31,574 bases of DNA from Prevotella sp. (GCA_024681875.1 JAILAA010000073.1:1-31574), one strand, 5' to 3'. Positions 18,893-27,316 are shown, numbered from the stretch's first letter. The notes: a model not told the origin generated them from the letters alone. Made by a program: numbers and translations.

Positions 18893-20851
18893 TTAGTAGT
18901 CTTTGGGCAGCATACCATACTTTTCCTTGAAACATTTGGTGAAATAGCTGGCATAGGAGAAACCTACGAGATCGGATATTTCATTGACGCTGTGCGAGGT
19001 GGTTCGGAGCAGATGGGCGGCATGCTCCAGACGCTGGTTACGTATGAATTCGGTGGGTGTCTGTCCTGAGATGGCACGCATCCTGCGATGCAGGCTGGCA
19101 CGACTCATACACAGGTCGCTGGCCAGTGCATCAACGGAATAATCGGAGTCAATGATATGAGCTGATACGGCTGCGATGGCTTTATCGAGAAACTCTTGGT
19201 CGGCGACGGGCAATGCGCTTGGCACAGAAGACTCGGAGGAGACAGAGTCCACAGAGGATTCCGCGTTTTCTGTGGGCGCTATGGCTTCCATTGTTGTCGT
19301 TTTTCTCCTTCTTCTTAGCAAAAAGAATCCTCCCACAAAAAATACCGCGGCCAGAAATACCCACAACCATGTGTACTCATACCAAACAGCAGGGCGCACA
19401 ATGGTCAATACTGTCGTTGGAGCACTCCAGCGTCCATAAGTGTCGGTGGCCCGTACCTGCAGTTGGCTTTCGCCGCTGGGCATGTGGGCGAATTTTACGA
19501 TATGCTCGCCCTCAGACAATTCCGTCCACTTGTCTTTTTCGTTCAGCCGATAGGCAAACTGCACCTGTGGGGCATGGTCGAAGTCGAGGGTGGAAAGGTA
19601 TATTTCTACCAAGTCTGTACCTTTAGGCAATGTAAGTACCTGTTGTCCGTAGGCCATCAGCTGTTTTGTGCCGTTAATCGTATAGGCAGTGACGACGGGA
19701 TGTACATCGGCGGTTGTCGTGTCTGCCATCAGCTTCATCGTGTGCAGGTTAAGCATGTTGACACCGCCTACACCCTCTGACAGCAGCAACGCCGTATCAC
19801 CTTGCAGCTGGAGCTGTCGGAACTGTGTGCTGTCAAGGAGCACCTCCAGTTTGTCGTCTTTCCACTGACAGACACCACGCGCCTTGCTCAACAGATAGAG
19901 CGTATTCGAATTCTCAGAATAAGCCATGCTTCGCACCTTGTCGAGGTCTGTCTGCAGCTGCATCACTTGTTGCCCGTCGTAGCGATAGAGCGAATGGTAG
20001 GTGCCAATATAGAAAGCTTCCTTCTGGCTTTTCTCCAGAGGGGAGAGTGTCCTAACCCACGACAGAACAGTGGTATCGTTGCTGGGAGCCAGCTCACCCA
20101 TCACGGAATCAAGCATGAGTTTCGTCGTTTGGTCGTCGGGGAGATGGGTTGTCGGGTCGTTTGGATAGTCGGTCCATTGTGCATTGAACATCAATCGTCG
20201 GCCATTGTCCATTTTCAAATAGACGACTCCGCCATTCCACAACCCTGCCCAAAGCGTGCTGTCAGCATCGAAACAGAACGACAAGACGCTGCGGTTCTTG
20301 CCCTCCCACGTTGTTTCAAACCGTTCTATCAGTTCTGAATTAGCCGAGAAATGCAACAACTGGTTACGATACGCCAGCCACACACTGCCGTTAGCCTCCG
20401 TCAGCATACAGGTAATGCGTTTGTCTGCCAACTCATTGTCCTCCTGTGTGCTCTTCAATACAATGGGGCGCACCGTATAGTCTTTCTTGCTCAGGATATA
20501 TGCCCCTTCCCTCGTGCCAAACCATATCTCAGCGTTATCTTTCTGCTCTGTCATGCATAGCACATCATTGCTGCGCAGCAAATCAGGATGTTGTCGGTCG
20601 CTGCGAAAAGATACAGTCTCGTATCCGTCGAAACGGCACAGACCAGTTCCCTTGCCGCCATACCACCAGTAGCCCTCGCTGTCCTGCATACTGCATGTCA
20701 GCTCTTCTCCATTCTGTTCCTTAACAGGCAGACTGAATCCAGTTGTTTGAGCCATCGTCATCAGAAAACTCAACAAGAAGATACAAATGATATGGTGAGC
20801 TCTGCCCGTCAGGCACGCAAGGTAATGATGTGTCAGTAGTCGATTCATCAT
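18893..20851 (-). CDS. Membrane-anchored AraC-type regulator with periplasmic propeller, no kinase
   Basis: A 652-aa regulator. A hydrophobic export segment (about 21-35) precedes beta-propeller-like repeats (about 45-400; YWWYGGKGTGLCRFDG, EIWFGTREGAYIL, YIGTYHSLYRYDG), a Y_Y_Y-type domain (about 410-487), one transmembrane helix (493-513) followed by RRRRK, a Ser-rich linker (525-550) and an AraC HTH domain (553-652, with SVNEISDLVGFSYASYFTKCFK). This is the layout of Bacteroidota hybrid two-component regulators but with histidine kinase, ATPase and receiver domains absent. Ligand sensing would therefore pass directly through the membrane helix. Its ATG overlaps the GH115 stop, so it is translationally coupled to that gene. 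Likely targets are GH115 and/or the PL11 operon, whose upstream region has a 21-bp-spaced repeat. Residues about 227-246 (NDPTTHLPDDQTTK) come from a degenerate 7-bp array. Confidence 0.88.
   Translation of the reverse strand: MMNRLLTHHYLACLTGRAHHIICIFLLSFLMTMAQTTGFSLPVKEQNGEELTCSMQDSEGYWWYGGKGTGLCRFDGYETVSFRSDRQHPDLLRSNDVLCMTEQKDNAEIWFGTREGAYILSKKDYTVRPIVLKSTQEDNELADKRITCMLTEANGSVWLAYRNQLLHFSANSELIERFETTWEGKNRSVLSFCFDADSTLWAGLWNGGVVYLKMDNGRRLMFNAQWTDYPNDPTTHLPDDQTTKLMLDSVMGELAPSNDTTVLSWVRTLSPLEKSQKEAFYIGTYHSLYRYDGQQVMQLQTDLDKVRSMAYSENSNTLYLLSKARGVCQWKDDKLEVLLDSTQFRQLQLQGDTALLLSEGVGGVNMLNLHTMKLMADTTTADVHPVVTAYTINGTKQLMAYGQQVLTLPKGTDLVEIYLSTLDFDHAPQVQFAYRLNEKDKWTELSEGEHIVKFAHMPSGESQLQVRATDTYGRWSAPTTVLTIVRPAVWYEYTWLWVFLAAVFFVGGFFLLRRRRKTTTMEAIAPTENAESSVDSVSSESSVPSALPVADQEFLDKAIAAVSAHIIDSDYSVDALASDLCMSRASLHRRMRAISGQTPTEFIRNQRLEHAAHLLRTTSHSVNEISDLVGFSYASYFTKCFKEKYGMLPKDY
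19213..19266. repeat. Low-complexity CACAGAG/TCGGAGG stretch encoding the regulator's linker
   Basis: Degenerate CACAGA, GACTCGGAGGAGACAGAG and CACAGAGG strings encode ESSVDSVSSESSVPS between the TM helix and the HTH domain. The period is irregular, but it has the same habit as the 7-bp arrays: in frame, in a linker. Confidence 0.5.
20123..20172. repeat. Degenerate in-frame 7-bp array in the AraC-type regulator
   Basis: About seven imperfect units around GTCGTTT, GGTCGTC, TCGGGTC and GTTTGGA encode DYPNDPTTHLPDDQTTK in the periplasmic domain. The period is visible, but the units have diverged more than in the other arrays. Confidence 0.55.
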
Positions 20852-23181
20852 TGCAAAGGTTGTGTGTTAGGAATAACGTAGAACTGACGGTCTGGAAAGA
20901 AGTCCAGCATCCACTGGTCGGCTATGATGTGGTCGTCAAGGGCCTTTATCTTCAACGTATGCTGCCCCTTCGACAGCTTGACGGGCGTCTTCGTCAGCGC
21001 CTGACAGCGCAGCACGTTCTGTTTCCAACGCTCCGAGCGGTAGGGCTCCTTCAGCGAGATGACGACAGGCTGCTGGTCGTCCAGCGTCACCTGATAGCGC
21101 AGATCGCCCTCCCTTCCCTCAGTCTTTTCAGACAGTCCCCCTGGGGCTGGGGGGCAAAGGGGCTGTGTGGGAATCATAGCAGTGTAGAGCACGGCATCGC
21201 CCTCTAAAGGGCTTTCGAACTCATAGACGAGTTCGCAGCCTTTCGGTATGCTGACAGCGTTCATCGAGTGGCCCAGCATCTGTACTGTCCTGCCCTCGCC
21301 CTGCTGGTAGTCGCAGGCGTTGCGAGCCACGTAAGATGGTTGATGGTTGATGGTTGATGGTGGCTGTTGCGAAAGCGTGGTACGCACTTCGCCAAAGACG
21401 GGAAGATGGCGTGGAGCCGCCGACATCAGGCCGCGCCACTTGCCTCCTCCCATCGTGTTGTAGTGCTCCGTCAGCCGTTGTATGTCGTCATAGGCCCAGC
21501 GGCTCTCTTCCTCGCCAGAGAGCATCTTGCGACTCATGGCGGCAGCGGCATGGACGGGATAGAGCACATGGGCGAAGTAAGCATCCTGCTGACCCTCCGT
21601 CACCAGAGGGCGATAGACGTCGACGGTGGCCTCTATGTGGGCGAAGGCCTCCATACGCTCGTAAGACTCTTTCAGCGTGAACTCTGTACTTGAGGGCACC
21701 GACTTGCCGCCAGGATACTGTTTCTTGTCGAGCTCTACCTGCGTCCAGCCCATGAACTCAGGACGACGGATGGCGTTCAGGCGATACCACTCACGCATGG
21801 CAGGAGCGATGGCCTTGCCCACCTCGCTGCCGAACTGCGTCGAGAGCCAGTGCTCAAGATGCTGGTTGATGGTCTGCGGCTGAATGGCGTCGATATCCCA
21901 AGCCATATCCAGAAACAGCTCCAAGTCGTAGGCCGCCACCTTCGGGTCGTGCACGTTGGCAATCCACAACCGGCGGCAGTTATGGTCGTAGGCGGTTCGC
22001 ATCTCGTTGTAGATCAGTCCCGGCTGCGTCGTCGTCAGCCAAAGATAGTCGTGCGGACGTCCCCAGTAGCTCAGGTGGTAGTAGATGCCTCCGCCACCCT
22101 TGCGCTGCTGCTGTTCTTCGTCGGGCAGGCGTGTCAGGTAGCCGTAGTTGTCGTCACACCACATCAGCGTCACATCGTCGGGCACTTGCAGCCCGCTCTC
22201 CATAATCTCCAGCACCTCCTTGTAGGGAATGAAGACCTGCGGCACCTGCTCCACCCTTTTATCGTAGTATTTACGTATCAGCTCCCGCTGGTCGTCGATA
22301 ACCTGCTGCAGGCCCTGAAGTTTCTCCTCCTTGGTTTTCACGCCCTCCATCGAACCGTCATGGATGCCACGCATACCAATAGTAAACAACTCCTCCGAGC
22401 CGCGCACCTCCTTCAGTCGTTCCGCCCAGTATTGCTGCACCTGTCGGCGGTTGGTCATGTAGTTGTAGGGGCCACGCACCTTCGTGTCCCACTCGGCTAC
22501 GTTGTTCCTGAGCAGCGGCTCGCAGTGTGACGTACCGATGACGATGCCGAATGAGTCGGCCATCTCTTTGTTCCCACTGACTGTGAAGAACCCGCGCGTA
22601 CCCTCATGCATGGCCGGCCATAGGGTGTTAGCCCTCAGGCGCAGCATCAGCTGGAACAGTCGCTTGTAGGTTTGAGGCCCCATGTCGTCAGTCGACCACT
22701 GGCGCAACGACCAGTCCTCATCGTTGATGAAGATGCCGCGATATGCCACGCTTGGCGTGTGCTCCATACAAAAAGAGTCGGGCAGCAGCAGAGGGTAGGA
22801 ACGGCTGTGGGGACGCACATCGCCCCACCACACCCACGGCGACACGCCCGCCATGCGGCTCAGCTCCAGCAAACCGTAGGCCGTGCCGCGGGCATTATGT
22901 CCCTCCACAACCACCTGCCCGTCCTTCACCCTCAGGCAGAATCCGTCGTCCTGCCCCTTGCCCTGTACAATGCAGATGCTGGCATGACGAGATGCCACAG
23001 GCCGCTTGCCAGTGACCATCTCCATGTCGTCAGCAAACATTTCCAGGGCCATTTTCACCACAGCATCGGTCTTGCCAACGATTTGGAAGCTGACGGGATT
23101 TGTTCCGTCAAACCACATGACGTCAGCCAACGTTGTGGCGCAGCATAGCAGGCAGAGTAGTGTTAGTAGGTGTTTTTTCAT
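20848..23181 (-). CDS. GH115 alpha-glucuronidase
   Basis: A 777-aa exported enzyme (signal peptide about 1-20) matching GH115, which removes glucuronic or 4-O-methylglucuronic acid from xylan or related glycans. Recognisable blocks are the N-terminal domain (about 20-150, with GRPxxxx and RGTAYGLLELSRMAG), the barrel (YRGIFINDEDWSLRQW, LRLRANTLWPAMHEG, GTSHCEPLLRNNVAEW, MWCDDNYGYLTRLP, YYHLSYWGRPHDYLWL), a helical domain and a C-terminal beta domain. Length is near the family's usual 780-850. The ATG at 23181 is preferred over a GTG 12 bp upstream. A 7-bp array (PSTINHQPS) joins the helical and C-terminal domains, and a GC-rich insert (PLCPPAPGGLSEKTEG) lies inside the last domain. The stop overlaps the regulator start. 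Confidence 0.93.
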   Translation of the reverse strand: MKKHLLTLLCLLCCATTLADVMWFDGTNPVSFQIVGKTDAVVKMALEMFADDMEMVTGKRPVASRHASICIVQGKGQDDGFCLRVKDGQVVVEGHNARGTAYGLLELSRMAGVSPWVWWGDVRPHSRSYPLLLPDSFCMEHTPSVAYRGIFINDEDWSLRQWSTDDMGPQTYKRLFQLMLRLRANTLWPAMHEGTRGFFTVSGNKEMADSFGIVIGTSHCEPLLRNNVAEWDTKVRGPYNYMTNRRQVQQYWAERLKEVRGSEELFTIGMRGIHDGSMEGVKTKEEKLQGLQQVIDDQRELIRKYYDKRVEQVPQVFIPYKEVLEIMESGLQVPDDVTLMWCDDNYGYLTRLPDEEQQQRKGGGGIYYHLSYWGRPHDYLWLTTTQPGLIYNEMRTAYDHNCRRLWIANVHDPKVAAYDLELFLDMAWDIDAIQPQTINQHLEHWLSTQFGSEVGKAIAPAMREWYRLNAIRRPEFMGWTQVELDKKQYPGGKSVPSSTEFTLKESYERMEAFAHIEATVDVYRPLVTEGQQDAYFAHVLYPVHAAAAMSRKMLSGEEESRWAYDDIQRLTEHYNTMGGGKWRGLMSAAPRHLPVFGEVRTTLSQQPPSTINHQPSYVARNACDYQQGEGRTVQMLGHSMNAVSIPKGCELVYEFESPLEGDAVLYTAMIPTQPLCPPAPGGLSEKTEGREGDLRYQVTLDDQQPVVISLKEPYRSERWKQNVLRCQALTKTPVKLSKGQHTLKIKALDDHIIADQWMLDFFPDRQFYVIPNTQPLQ
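21115..21165. repeat. GC-rich in-frame insert in the GH115 C-terminal domain
   Basis: A CCCCCTGGGG palindrome and G-runs encode a Pro/Gly-rich loop (PLCPPAPGGLSEKTEG) that breaks the beta-domain pattern. Its base composition is unlike the flanking gene. Confidence 0.55.
21335..21362. repeat. In-frame 7-bp tandem array in GH115
   Basis: Four units GATGGTT, GATGGTT, GATGGTT, GATGGTG encode PPSTINHQPS at the join of the helical and C-terminal domains. This is the cleanest array in the window. Confidence 0.95.
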
Positions 23182-23234
23182 TTTTCGCTTCACACGTATG
23201 GTCAGGTAGTTACAGCTTGTGACGTTTTAGCGTG

Positions 23235-23242
23235 CAAACTTA
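23235..23242 (-). promoter_or_regulatory. Promoter -7 box for GH115 and its regulator
   Basis: The minus strand has TAAGTTTG, an exact TAnnTTTG match, 53 bp before the GH115 ATG. I see no good -33 TTTG at the expected distance, which would suit an activator-dependent promoter. Confidence 0.6.
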
Positions 23243-23478
23243 CATAAAATATTTTATTTTCCGTTCATTTTCCAAGATAAAATGCTAGAAACTTCATAAT
23301 GATCTTTCTGGAATCTTTACAGCCATTCCTGATTAACGCCCTCATATTTTAAAAATTCTGGACCAAAGAATTCTTTTCTGGAAATATTGCAGTTTTGAAG
23401 GTGTTTGCTTATTATGTTGAGAATCAGGAGAATGGATGTTTTTCAAGCTTGTTTGTCATGTTGTTGAAGCTTCGCGCA

Positions 23479-23502
23479 AAAAAATCTAGCGTTAGATTTT
23501 TT
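23479..23502. terminator. Perfect bidirectional hairpin with A/T arms
   Basis: AAAAAATCTA and TAGATTTTTT form a perfect 10-bp stem with a 4-nt loop (GCGT). Either strand would give a T-run, but no gene ends close by. Confidence 0.5.
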
Positions 23503-23580
23503 CATAGGGAGCTCACTTTTTAAAAAAAGTAGCCTCTATACGAAGTTGTGGAACCCATTTTTGGGGCTGGAAATGCCCTC

Positions 23581-23677
23581 CTGATGCCCCAAAAGCTGCA
23601 CAGTTTTCAAAAAACGTGCAGTTTTTTTGGCGTGATTATGTATCCTGAGAAGCAAGATGGAGCCGATTCTGGCGTTA
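23581..23677. repeat. 97-bp direct repeat, copy A
   Basis: It begins CTGATGC and contains AAAAGCTGCAC, GTTTTCAAA, CGTGCAG, TGAGAAG and GATTCTG in the same order as copy B at 23931-24027, about three quarters identical by eye. Its hairpin arms are weaker than in copy B. Confidence 0.75.
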
Positions 23678-23930
23678 TTCCATTCTAGATTGAAAATTTT
23701 TATTGTCAAGAATTACTCAAAATTCTTGTCATTTTTCTTTACAATCTTACATGTCATCCCGTAATAGATGCTCAAATAGTTTTGGCTTTTCATTCTTTTT
23801 TTTTCGTAACTTCGCAGCGTATAACAACCAAAATAATCTAACCTCTGCCACCATTTTTTTTCCAACCACCAGCTACACACCGTCGCAGCAGAGCGTGGCT
23901 ATTGCTTGGCGAATCATCACCACGCCCTTG

Positions 23931-24027
23931 CTGATGCAGAAAAAAGCTGCACGGTTTTCAAATGTCGTGCAGCTTTTTGGGCAAATTGGGGTGTCTTGAG
24001 AAGGAAGATAGACCCGATTCTGACTTA
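23931..24027. repeat. 97-bp direct repeat, copy B
   Basis: It is the same length as copy A and starts exactly 350 bp from it. It includes the strong hairpin at 23941-23978 and ends 9 bp before the lipoprotein stop. Confidence 0.75.
23941..23978 (-). terminator. Intrinsic terminator after the lipoprotein gene
   Basis: A perfect 13-bp stem (AAAAAGCTGCACG, 23941-23953, with 23966-23978) and a 12-nt loop end in a T-run on either strand. It starts about 60 bp after the minus-strand lipoprotein stop. Confidence 0.75.
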
Positions 24028-24036
24028 GCCTCGGAA

Positions 24037-24690
24037 TCACTGACTGTCGGATTCAGCACCTTCACTCTCTCTCTGAGCCGCATACATGGCTTTCAGCTCC
24101 TGTACATGCTGTTTGGCCTGAATCTCAGGCGACAGCTTGTCCGCCAGTGCCAACCACTCCTCCTCTGTCACCTGTGCACGCGAAGCGTATATCAGACCTG
24201 CGTAACCGAGAAAATCTGACGGATGCTCGTCAATCAGTCGGAGGCAGTAGTCCAGTAACTCACCGACGCTGGCTGAGTCGGTATCCAGGCGAGGAAGCAC
24301 GTCCACGCAGAACCGCCCAAAATCGCGCGCCGCAAAGTTGAGCGACGTCTCGGGTACGAACACCTCGGCAACCGTCTTGAGGCCGTCTATCTCGTAGCGC
24401 ACCGTGTCACCTTCGGGGATGAAACTCTCCTTCCAGCCGTTGCCGTACTGACCGAAACGGACGGTCATGAGGGTCGTCTTGTCGCTGGGCACGTCGTAGC
24501 GGAACATGCCGTCTTTTACGGGCACGTTGACCTCATCTTTTCCCGTATCCGCATTGAACAGGGTTACGTACTCTGGTGCGTCATCCGCCGACAGAAAATG
24601 GCCAACAAGGACCGTTCGCTTTCCTTTTTGCCCGCAGCCCGCCATCAGCGCCGCTGCTACCAGGATTACAATCAGATGAATTCGTTTCAT
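24037..24690 (-). CDS. Small lipoprotein with DUF4369-like domain
   Basis: A 217-aa lipoprotein: the signal peptide ends in a lipobox LMAGC (Cys19). Residues about 28-110 have the beta pattern of DUF4369 (VLVGHFLSADDAPEYVTLFN, then VKDGMFRYDVP), found at the N-terminus of membrane-tethered thioredoxin-like proteins. The rest is helical (DSASVGELLDYCLRLIDEHP), and no CxxC thioredoxin domain follows. It is therefore the sensor/stalk part without the redox part, either a natural short form or a truncation. It lies 31 bp after the unknown gene at 24722 and is probably co-transcribed with it. Substrate unknown. Confidence 0.8.
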   Translation of the reverse strand: MKRIHLIVILVAAALMAGCGQKGKRTVLVGHFLSADDAPEYVTLFNADTGKDEVNVPVKDGMFRYDVPSDKTTLMTVRFGQYGNGWKESFIPEGDTVRYEIDGLKTVAEVFVPETSLNFAARDFGRFCVDVLPRLDTDSASVGELLDYCLRLIDEHPSDFLGYAGLIYASRAQVTEEEWLALADKLSPEIQAKQHVQELKAMYAAQRESEGAESDSQ

Positions 24691-24721
24691 ATATATATTA
24701 TGTTGGTTTTTTATGTCTATT

Positions 24722-25261
24722 TCACCACGTCACCTCTCCATGATGGAAATATGCCATCGTCAGGCGGTAGTGGGTGGCATCATCGGATGGGGTGCAGAGC
24801 GTGTCGGTATGGGCATCGTAAAATTGGGGCCTTTTCTTGATGAAAAAGGTGCTGGCTGTCTCTCTTACCCAGAATGATGATTGAGGATTGAACGGCATTC
24901 TAGCCTCCTCAAACCGTTTGAGCAGCGACGGGGTGTTGCTGATAATGTCGAGCACTTCTTTTAATTCATGGACCGAGGGGAAGGGGTAGCTGAAATAGCG
25001 ACGTCCGATGAAGAGCTCCTCGCGGATGTCTTTGCAGAAGGGTTGACCGCCGACCATGATGATTCGCTCGGGAATGAAACGGCCAAGCATCTTGGCAAGA
25101 ATGCCGCGCTGCCCTTCCGTGGCTTCGCGTACACAGATGTAGCGCGAGCCGCTCAATCGCTCATAAGTACGCGTTCCATCCTTCTTCAATGGTATTGTCT
25201 TCTCCGGCAAAATGACGGTTTCTCCCAATTGCCAGTTTGTCGAGTTTGATTCTTTATTCAT
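24722..25261 (-). CDS. Conserved-looking protein of unknown function
   Basis: A 179-aa protein with no signal peptide and no membrane segment, so cytoplasmic. I recognise no family. It contains SGSRYICVREATEGQRGILAKMLGRFIPERIIMVGGQPF, then a Phe/Tyr/Pro-rich part (IGRRYFSYPFPSVHELKEVL) and a C-terminus rich in aromatic and charged residues. The ATG at 25261 is chosen because the frame upstream reads through a promoter and an operator-like repeat and has low-quality sequence. It is the first gene after the control region at 25389-25459 and is divergent from the broken AraC-type regulator. Confidence 0.65.
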   Translation of the reverse strand: MNKESNSTNWQLGETVILPEKTIPLKKDGTRTYERLSGSRYICVREATEGQRGILAKMLGRFIPERIIMVGGQPFCKDIREELFIGRRYFSYPFPSVHELKEVLDIISNTPSLLKRFEEARMPFNPQSSFWVRETASTFFIKKRPQFYDAHTDTLCTPSDDATHYRLTMAYFHHGEVTW

Positions 25262-25388
25262 TCTGAGATTATTTGATGATGACTTTTTTGTTTTTATGAA
25301 TGTAAAGGCTCTGGCCGCCTCAACAACTATCTTCAATACTGGGTGGGTGTAATCTTCTGTTCTTGTTCTAAAAATTTCATTTCGCTTG

Positions 25389-25396
25389 CAAAAGTA
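25389..25396 (-). promoter_or_regulatory. Promoter -7 box for the unknown protein and lipoprotein
   Basis: The minus strand has TACTTTTG, an exact TAnnTTTG match, with no -33 TTTG. The leader to the ATG at 25261 would be about 120 nt. Confidence 0.6.
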
Positions 25397-25417
25397 TGAA
25401 ATACTGCCCATTGTTAT

Positions 25418-25459
25418 GTTCTTGTGGCGCACAATTTTGTTCTCGTGGCGCACAAGTTG
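25418..25459. promoter_or_regulatory. Tandem 21-bp direct repeat, probable AraC-type operator
   Basis: Two adjoining 21-bp units (25418-25438 and 25439-25459) differ at only about three positions and share GTTCT and GTGGCGCACAA. The pair lies 22-63 bp upstream of the minus-strand -7 box at 25389-25396. A 21-bp period matches the helical spacing of AraC-type half-sites, and the divergent gene encodes an AraC-type HTH domain. Confidence 0.7.
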
Positions 25460-25575
25460 CATTTTTGGCAGTTTTTCGCAATACATTGCCCTCATTCTTT
25501 TCCTCCAATCATTTTGTCCGCCCCCTATGAGGTACACACCTGATGCAGTGATGCAGCAGCGCGTTGTATGATGAA

Positions 25576-25612
25576 TTTGAGAATTTTGTTAGCAACTTTT
25601 GAGAATTATGTT
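25576..25612. promoter_or_regulatory. 22-bp-spaced direct repeat upstream of the broken regulator
   Basis: TTTGAGAATTTTGTT (25576-25590) and TTTGAGAATTATGTT (25598-25612) are identical at 14 of 15 bases. The second copy abuts the -7 box at 25613. It is a candidate autoregulatory site, distinct in sequence from the repeat at 25418-25459. Confidence 0.55.
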
Positions 25613-25620
25613 TACTTTTG
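25613..25620 (+). promoter_or_regulatory. Promoter -7 box for the AraC-type regulator
   Basis: TACTTTTG matches TAnnTTTG and lies 20 bp before the ATG at 25641. Confidence 0.65.
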
Positions 25621-25640
25621 CCGCAAGAAATCAACATGGT

Positions 25641-27316
25641 ATGAAAAGACTTGACTTTATCGCTGCGGCACTGTTGACGTTGGCAGCTTGTCAACGACAG
25701 GAGGTGCCAGCCACACTTCCGCTTTCAGATGCCGACAGCATCTACACGTTTACATATATCAGCATGAATTTCGTCAAGGAGCCGGAAGTTGTCTGGGTCT
25801 TATCGACACCGCTGAGGTGAAGGGCACGATGACCGCTGACAGCTGTAACATGATGCGTGGCTATGTGTATAATACCGGGCTGCACGACCGTGTACAAGCC
25901 CGCCACTACATGCGGCAGGTGCTGGACCGCAAGGGGCTGGACCGCACAAGCGATGTCTACCTCTCAACGCTTGACGCATTCTGTACGCTCTGCATGTCGG
26001 AAGGTAAAGCCGAAGAGACGCTGAGCGCGGCACTGGAGGGCATCGAACTGGCCCGCCAGCGGAATTTCGTACGCTTGGAGGCATCCTTTTACGCTACGGC
26101 AGGTTCTGCTATGGAGCTGCAGCGCCCTGGCTCCGGCGAGAAGTATCTGAGGAAGGCCATCGACATCATCAGAAGCAGCGATGACTTAGGAGCACTACCC
26201 AAAGCATCGTATTATATGAGTCTGTTGGCCCAGCGGCTGGCAGAGAGGAATCTTCACGCTGAAGCGGCCAAGGTTTGCCGCGAACGGCTTGACTATGTGG
26301 ACGAGATGGAGAAGAAGGGAGTGAACATGCCTTTAGGATACTTCGAGCGACAACGAGGCGGAGCCTATTGCATCCTGGCCTGCTGCGAAGCCGAGATGGG
26401 AAACATGGACGAAGCACGCATAGCTGCCGAGAACTATGAGAATACGGCCTATGCCGCCTCACCCATAGGACAGTTCAACATACTGCCCTACTACGTCAAG
26501 GCGGGCAACAAGGAGCGCGTAGAACTGCTTAGCGAGCGGCAGGAAGGATTCCTGCTGCAGCAGGGCGACTCCATCAGTGAGCAATATCGCACCCTATTCA
26601 TCAACAAAGCCAACTTGTACAAGGCCTTGGGGGATTATCGCCAAGCCTTCGAAGCAGCCACACGTGCCTCTGTCATCCAAGACAGCATCACAGCCCGTGA
26701 GCGCGACAGCAAGGCCGAAGAATATGAGGTGAGGTTCAAGACGCAGGAGGCCGAGATGGCACTGAAGGAGAAAGAAGCCAGCGAGCGCATACACCTGATC
26801 ACAATCATCGCACTTGCCGCCATACTCATACTGGCCGGACTTGCTATGTGGCGCTTCATCGTGGATAGGCGGCGACTGAACAAGCGCAACCGCGACCTCT
26901 TCGAAACCATACAGCAGATGCTGGAAAAGGAGAAAGAGGCTGAACAAACGCTGGTGAAGACGCCTGAGACGGCTCTCTCGGCCTCACAGCAGCTGTATCA
27001 GCGCATCGTAAAGCTGATGGAGGAGCAAATGCCATATACCGACAGCAAGATGAACCGCGACACTATGGCGCAGATGCTGGGCGCCAACTATAATCAGGTG
27101 GCCAATGCCATACGTGAATGTGACAACGGACAGACTGTGGGTGACTTCATCGAAGACTGGCGATTGCGCCATGCTGCTCAGCTGCTGGCCGAGACGAACA
27201 AATCAATTGGCATCATCATTGAGGAAAGCGGATTTGTCAGCCGCAGCCATTTTAATACCTTGTTCCGCGAGAGATTCAAGATAACACCATCGGAATATCG
27301 TAAGGCGACAAGGTGA
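25641..27316 (+). pseudogene. Frameshifted TPR / membrane / AraC-type regulator
   Basis: The first part (25641 to about 25786) encodes a lipoprotein-like N-terminus (MKRLDFIAAALLTLAAC, Cys17) and continues sensibly to VKEPEV. That frame then stops at 25818. The neighbouring frame takes over as CLGLIDTAEVKGTMTADSCN and runs to 27316 with TPR-like helices (to about 26700), one transmembrane helix (about 26785-26855), a coiled coil and a C-terminal AraC HTH domain (SIGIIIEESGFVSRSHFNTLF). A missing base near 25785-25790 restores one gene of about 558 residues. It could be a real mutation, a sequencing error or recoding; I see no slippery heptamer. If translated only from the second frame the protein would lack its export signal. 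The intact gene would be a membrane-bound one-component regulator. Confidence 0.75.

Larger units (their letters stand above)
23243..24036. other. Long AT-rich non-coding stretch with hairpins and repeats
   Basis: About 800 bp lacks any credible gene. It holds three TTCTGGA copies (23306, 23356, 23376), a hairpin at 23479-23502, a palindrome ACTTTTTAAAAAAAGT (23515-23530) and two 97-bp direct repeats at 23581 and 23931. A 98-aa plus-strand frame (23703-23999) is AT-rich, low in complexity and family-less. The stretch could be a decayed mobile element, a regulatory region or an unannotated RNA. Confidence 0.5.

Noticed and set aside
21335..21362. CRISPR-like short repeats
   Set aside because: Units are 7 bp with no spacers, lie inside coding sequence, and no cas gene is present.
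23703..23999. 98-codon plus-strand frame in the long non-coding stretch
   Set aside because: The frame is AT-rich and low in complexity, covers a repeat and a terminator, and resembles no protein family.
25760..25820. Programmed -1 frameshift in the regulator gene
   Set aside because: No X-XXY-YYZ slippery heptamer or obvious downstream pseudoknot is visible near the change of frame; mutation or sequence error is simpler.
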